A DNA stretch of 11,771 nt from Thiobacillus sp. GTDB lineage: Bacteria > Pseudomonadota > Gammaproteobacteria > Burkholderiales > Thiobacillaceae. Positions 8,572 to 11,771 of the stretch are shown piece after piece (the first letter of the stretch is position 1; every line of letters begins with the position of its first letter). The notes beneath the pieces are model-generated. The model was not told the origin of the DNA, made no database searches, and saw only the letters and a program-made list of their open reading frames with translations. The position numbers and the translations under genes were made by a program. The stretch lies in contig JAABQU010000263.1 in the NCBI GenBank assembly GCA_011391285.1, forward strand, positions 1 to 11,771, in the 5' to 3' direction.

Positions 8572-11500
8572 ATGCATAAAGTTCCGCGCCGCATCCTCAT
8601 CGGCTTCGCCGTTCTCTTGCTGATCATCGGGCTGGTCGGGCTGGTTGCCTGGGAACTGCTGTCGTCTGCCGTGGAAGCGAAGTACCTTGCCAAAACCGCG
8701 CAGAAGCTGACCTGGCAGATCCGTCCGGGGCCGTCCGACCGGATCCGTTTTGCCGGCCAGGGGCCGTATGACGTGCGACTTGGCTACAGCAAGCTGCCCG
8801 ACTACCTGGAACGGCTGAAAAAGTCAGGCTGGCAGATCGACACGCAGGCCAGAATCAGCCGGCAGATGGCGCGCGTGGCCGACCTCGGGCTGTTCCTGCC
8901 GTATCACGAAAAGGATCAGGCCGGCCTCACCCTGGTCGACAGCAACAAGCAGCCGATCTACGCCAGCCTGTACCCCACACGGGTGTACGACGGTTTTTCC
9001 AGCATCCCGCCGGTGCTGGTGAATGCACTGCTGCATATCGAAAACCGCGAACTGCTGACCGAGGAATTTCCTACCCGCAACCCCGCGGTGGAATGGGACC
9101 GTCTGGCCCAGGCCCTGCTGGAAAAGGGTGTCAGTCTGGTCGACCGCAACCGCAATGTGCCAGGCGGCAGCACGCTGCCAACGCAGATCGAGAAATACCG
9201 CCACTCGCCCGAGGGGCTCACCGGCAGCATGGGCGAGAAACTGCGGCAGATGGCGACCGCCAGCCTGCGTGCCTACCTGAATGGGCCCAACACTCTGGAG
9301 ATGCGGCGCGAAACCGTGGCCGCCTACCTCAACACCGTGCCGCTGGCGGCGGCACCGCGCTTTGGCGAGGTCAACGGCATCGGTGATGGCTTGTGGGCCT
9401 GGTACGGCCTCGACTTCGCCGAGACTAATCGTATCCTGTCGAAGCCCCCGCGCGGCAAGGACGCCGCCTACGCCAGTGCACTCAAACATGCGCTATCGCT
9501 GATCGTGGCAGAACGTCGCCCCTCGTATTACCTCGCCGCCAACCGCAAGGCGCTTGATGCGCTGACCGACGACCACCTCGATCTGCTGGCCAACACCCGG
9601 CTGATTTCGCGCGATCTGGCCAACCAGGCCAAGCAGGTGAAGCTGCGCACGACCAGCCAGCGGATCGACCCGCCCCCTCCCCGCTTTGTCGACCAGAAAG
9701 CGGCCAACGCGCAACGCATCCGCGTCGCCGCTCTGCTGGGCGAGCCGCGTCTGTATGACCTCGACCGCCTCGACCTGCAGGTCGCCACCAGCATCAACCA
9801 GCCGGCACAAAAAATCGTCAGCGGCTATCTGCAAAGCCTGGCCAGGCCGGAAGCGGCCGCGGCATCGGGCCTGATCGGGCACCGCCTGCTGAGTCCGGAA
9901 AACCCGCTGGCAAGCGTGATCTACAGTTTCACCCTGTATGAAAAAACGCCGCAGGGCAATCTGCTGCGCATCCAGGCCGACAACCTCAACCAGCCGTTCG
10001 ACATCAATAGCCAGGCCAGACTCGACCTCGGCTCCACCTCCAAGCTGCGCACCCTGGTCACCTATCTGGAAATCATCGCGCGACTGCACGCTGATTACCG
10101 CGCGCTCGACACCAAGGCGCTGACGCAGAAAGCGCAGCCGCAGCGCAATGTGCTGGCGCAATGGGTGGCCGCCCGTCTACTGGCGAACCGCAACGAGCCG
10201 CTTGCCGCCATGCTCGACGCAGCGATGGCCCGTCCCTATTCGGCCTCGCCGGAACCCTTCTTCACTGGCGGCGGACTGCACCACTTCGCCAACTTCGACG
10301 CCAAGGACAACAGCCGCGTGATGGACGTGTGGGAAGCCACGCGCAACTCGGTCAATCTGGTGTACATCCGCATGATGCGCGACATCGTCCGCCATTACGC
10401 CAGCAGCACGCCAGGGGCGACGGCACGCATACTGGAAGATGCGGGCAATCCCCTGCGCGAAACCTACCTCGCCCGTTTCGTCGACCAGGAAGGTCGCATC
10501 TTCATCAATCGTTTCTACCAGCGACACAAGAAACTCACGCCGAATCAGATGGCCGAAGACCTGTATGCGCGCTCACGTTCCAATCCTCGCCGCTTCACCT
10601 CGGTGTTCCGCTACCTGGAGCCGCAGGCGAACTTCAAGACGTATGTCGGCGCATTGCACCAGCAGGTGCCGGCCAGCGCCAGCCTGAGCACGAAGACGCT
10701 CGAATCGATCTACCGAACCCATGCGCCCGATGCCTACGATCTGGCTGACCGCGGCTACATCACGCAGATTCATCCACTGGAACTATGGGTGGTGAAGACC
10801 CTGCGCGCCGCACCGAAAACCGACCTTGCCACCCTGTATGAGTCCGGCATGGGGGTGCGCCTCGAAGTCTATGACTGGCTGTTCAATACCAGCCGCAAGA
10901 ATACGCAGGACATCCGCATCCAGTCACTACTGGAAGTCGAGGCTTTCGACCGCCTGCTGGTCGACTGGAAGCGCCTCGGCTACCCGTTCGACAACCTCAC
11001 CCCGTCCTACGCCACCGCCATCGGCAGTTCGGGCGACCGCCCCGCCGCGCTGGCTGAATTGATGAGCATCCTGGTCAACGACGGCGTGCGTGCACCGATG
11101 GTCAGTCTCACCGGCCTGCACTTCGCGGCCAACACGCCTTACGACACCCGGCTGTCGCCCCGCCCCCCCACGTTCGAACGCCTGATGCCGGCCGAGGTCG
11201 CGCAGACAGTGCGCCGTGCGCTGGCCCAGGTGGTGGAATCCGGTACCGCGGTGCGGCTGGCCGGCGCGCTCAAGACCTCGGACGGGAAAGCGCTCACCAT
11301 CGGCGGCAAGACCGGTACCGGCGACCACCGCTTCGAACGCTACGGCAAGGGCGGGCAATTGCTCGAATCGCGCGTGGTCAACCGCACCGCCACCTTCGCG
11401 TTCTACCTGGGCGACCGTTACTTCGGCACCCTGACCGCGCTGGTGCCGGGTGAGCAGGCCGGCCAGTTCGGCTTCACCAGTTCGCTCACCGCGCAGATCC

Positions 11501-11771
11501 TGAAAACCCTGCTGCCGCAGCTGCAGCCGCATCTGTATCCGCAGCCGCCGGCACCGCCCGTAGCCAAAACCGAAGCGGTACCCGCAGCCGAGGTGGTCCC
11601 CGCAGCCGAGCCGGCACCGACAACCCTGCCGCCGGTGAAGGAAAAACCCGACGGCTCGACCAGCGACGCGGATCCTCCGGTCAGCCAACAGGACCCGATC
11701 CAGGGTGGCTTCCCTGAGGATCTGGAACCCGACGAGGTAGTGCCGGTTCCCACGACACCGCTCATTCCGGC
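8572..11771 (+). CDS. Divergent class A penicillin-binding protein (GT51 + transpeptidase), 3'-truncated
   Basis: One frame runs open from the ATG at 8572 to the window edge: 1066 codons with no stop. The product is probably a bifunctional peptidoglycan synthase anchored in the inner membrane and acting in the periplasm. Residues 8-30 form one transmembrane anchor. The GT51 domain (about 144-285) has Glu157 in IENR, where the family has EDR; GGSTLPTQIEK (198-208), matching GGST-xTQ; and AAYLNTVPL (250-258). The transpeptidase domain has all three active-site motifs: SxxK at 488-491 (GSTSK), SxN at 593-595 (NSVN) and KTGT at 913-916. The SxN-KTG gap of about 320 residues is much longer than in classical class A enzymes. 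A Pro/Ala/Glu-rich tail begins near 985. There is no Shine-Dalgarno; hemF ends 21 bases upstream in the same frame. It resembles large unnamed 'transglycosylase domain' proteins; I do not assign mrcA, mrcB or pbpC. Confidence 0.88.
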   Translation, partial: MHKVPRRILIGFAVLLLIIGLVGLVAWELLSSAVEAKYLAKTAQKLTWQIRPGPSDRIRFAGQGPYDVRLGYSKLPDYLERLKKSGWQIDTQARISRQMARVADLGLFLPYHEKDQAGLTLVDSNKQPIYASLYPTRVYDGFSSIPPVLVNALLHIENRELLTEEFPTRNPAVEWDRLAQALLEKGVSLVDRNRNVPGGSTLPTQIEKYRHSPEGLTGSMGEKLRQMATASLRAYLNGPNTLEMRRETVAAYLNTVPLAAAPRFGEVNGIGDGLWAWYGLDFAETNRILSKPPRGKDAAYASALKHALSLIVAERRPSYYLAANRKALDALTDDHLDLLANTRLISRDLANQAKQVKLRTTSQRIDPPPPRFVDQKAANAQRIRVAALLGEPRLYDLDRLDLQVATSINQPAQKIVSGYLQSLARPEAAAASGLIGHRLLSPENPLASVIYSFTLYEKTPQGNLLRIQADNLNQPFDINSQARLDLGSTSKLRTLVTYLEIIARLHADYRALDTKALTQKAQPQRNVLAQWVAARLLANRNEPLAAMLDAAMARPYSASPEPFFTGGGLHHFANFDAKDNSRVMDVWEATRNSVNLVYIRMMRDIVRHYASSTPGATARILEDAGNPLRETYLARFVDQEGRIFINRFYQRHKKLTPNQMAEDLYARSRSNPRRFTSVFRYLEPQANFKTYVGALHQQVPASASLSTKTLESIYRTHAPDAYDLADRGYITQIHPLELWVVKTLRAAPKTDLATLYESGMGVRLEVYDWLFNTSRKNTQDIRIQSLLEVEAFDRLLVDWKRLGYPFDNLTPSYATAIGSSGDRPAALAELMSILVNDGVRAPMVSLTGLHFAANTPYDTRLSPRPPTFERLMPAEVAQTVRRALAQVVESGTAVRLAGALKTSDGKALTIGGKTGTGDHRFERYGKGGQLLESRVVNRTATFAFYLGDRYFGTLTALVPGEQAGQFGFTSSLTAQILKTLLPQLQPHLYPQPPAPPVAKTEAVPAAEVVPAAEPAPTTLPPVKEKPDGSTSDADPPVSQQDPIQGGFPEDLEPDEVVPVPTTPLIP

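Noticed and set aside
9493..10161. - strand frames opposite the PBP gene (9493-10161, 10927-11688) as separate genes
   Set aside because: The + strand frame through this region is continuous for 1066 codons and carries PBP active-site motifs on both sides; the antisense frames are shadows.

Overview
The window looks like the chromosome of a GC-rich betaproteobacterium, most likely from the Nitrosomonadales/Thiobacillus side. The reasons are protein similarity as I remember it, a short Fis of 79 residues, and the dusB-fis-purH gene order. This placement is inference; no ribosomal RNA or other decisive marker is present. Coding density is very high, and nearly every gene is a housekeeping gene on the + strand.

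Layout. (1) Positions 1-2104 hold the 3' part of polA (DNA polymerase I), with its proofreading and polymerase domains; the start and the 5'-nuclease domain lie upstream of the window. (2) A strong, probably bidirectional hairpin terminator at 2120-2153 separates polA from the convergent mscL gene (mechanosensitive channel, - strand, 2175-2594). (3) A divergent intergenic region at 2595-2715 carries candidate promoters for mscL and for the + strand cluster. (4) dusB (tRNA dihydrouridine synthase, 2716-3780) and fis (nucleoid protein, 3795-4034) form a tight pair, and purH follows at 4060-5619. (5) Positions 5620-5739 are a 120-bp spacer made mostly of degenerate 7-bp repeats in two opposed arms around a GC hairpin. 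(6) purD (5740-7017), tsaC (7028-7576) and hemF (7576-8550) are almost contiguous; tsaC starts inside a second 7-bp tandem repeat and hemF overlaps the tsaC stop by one base. (7) From 8572 to the end of the window one uninterrupted reading frame encodes a very large bifunctional penicillin-binding protein (GT51 glycosyltransferase plus transpeptidase); its stop codon lies beyond the window.

How the genes fit together. PurD and PurH catalyse steps 2 and 9-10 of de novo purine synthesis. DusB and TsaC modify tRNA. Fis couples growth rate to stable-RNA transcription. HemF makes protoporphyrinogen IX precursor under oxygen. The set reads as a growth and translation cluster followed by a cell-wall enzyme. 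No mobile element, CRISPR array, tRNA or rRNA gene was seen.

The less ordinary parts are the two heptanucleotide repeat arrays at the ends of purD, an 18-residue net insertion in a conserved part of HemF that coincides with a hairpin-forming DNA segment, and the divergent penicillin-binding protein with unusual GT51 motifs and an unusually long stretch between its SxN and KTG motifs.
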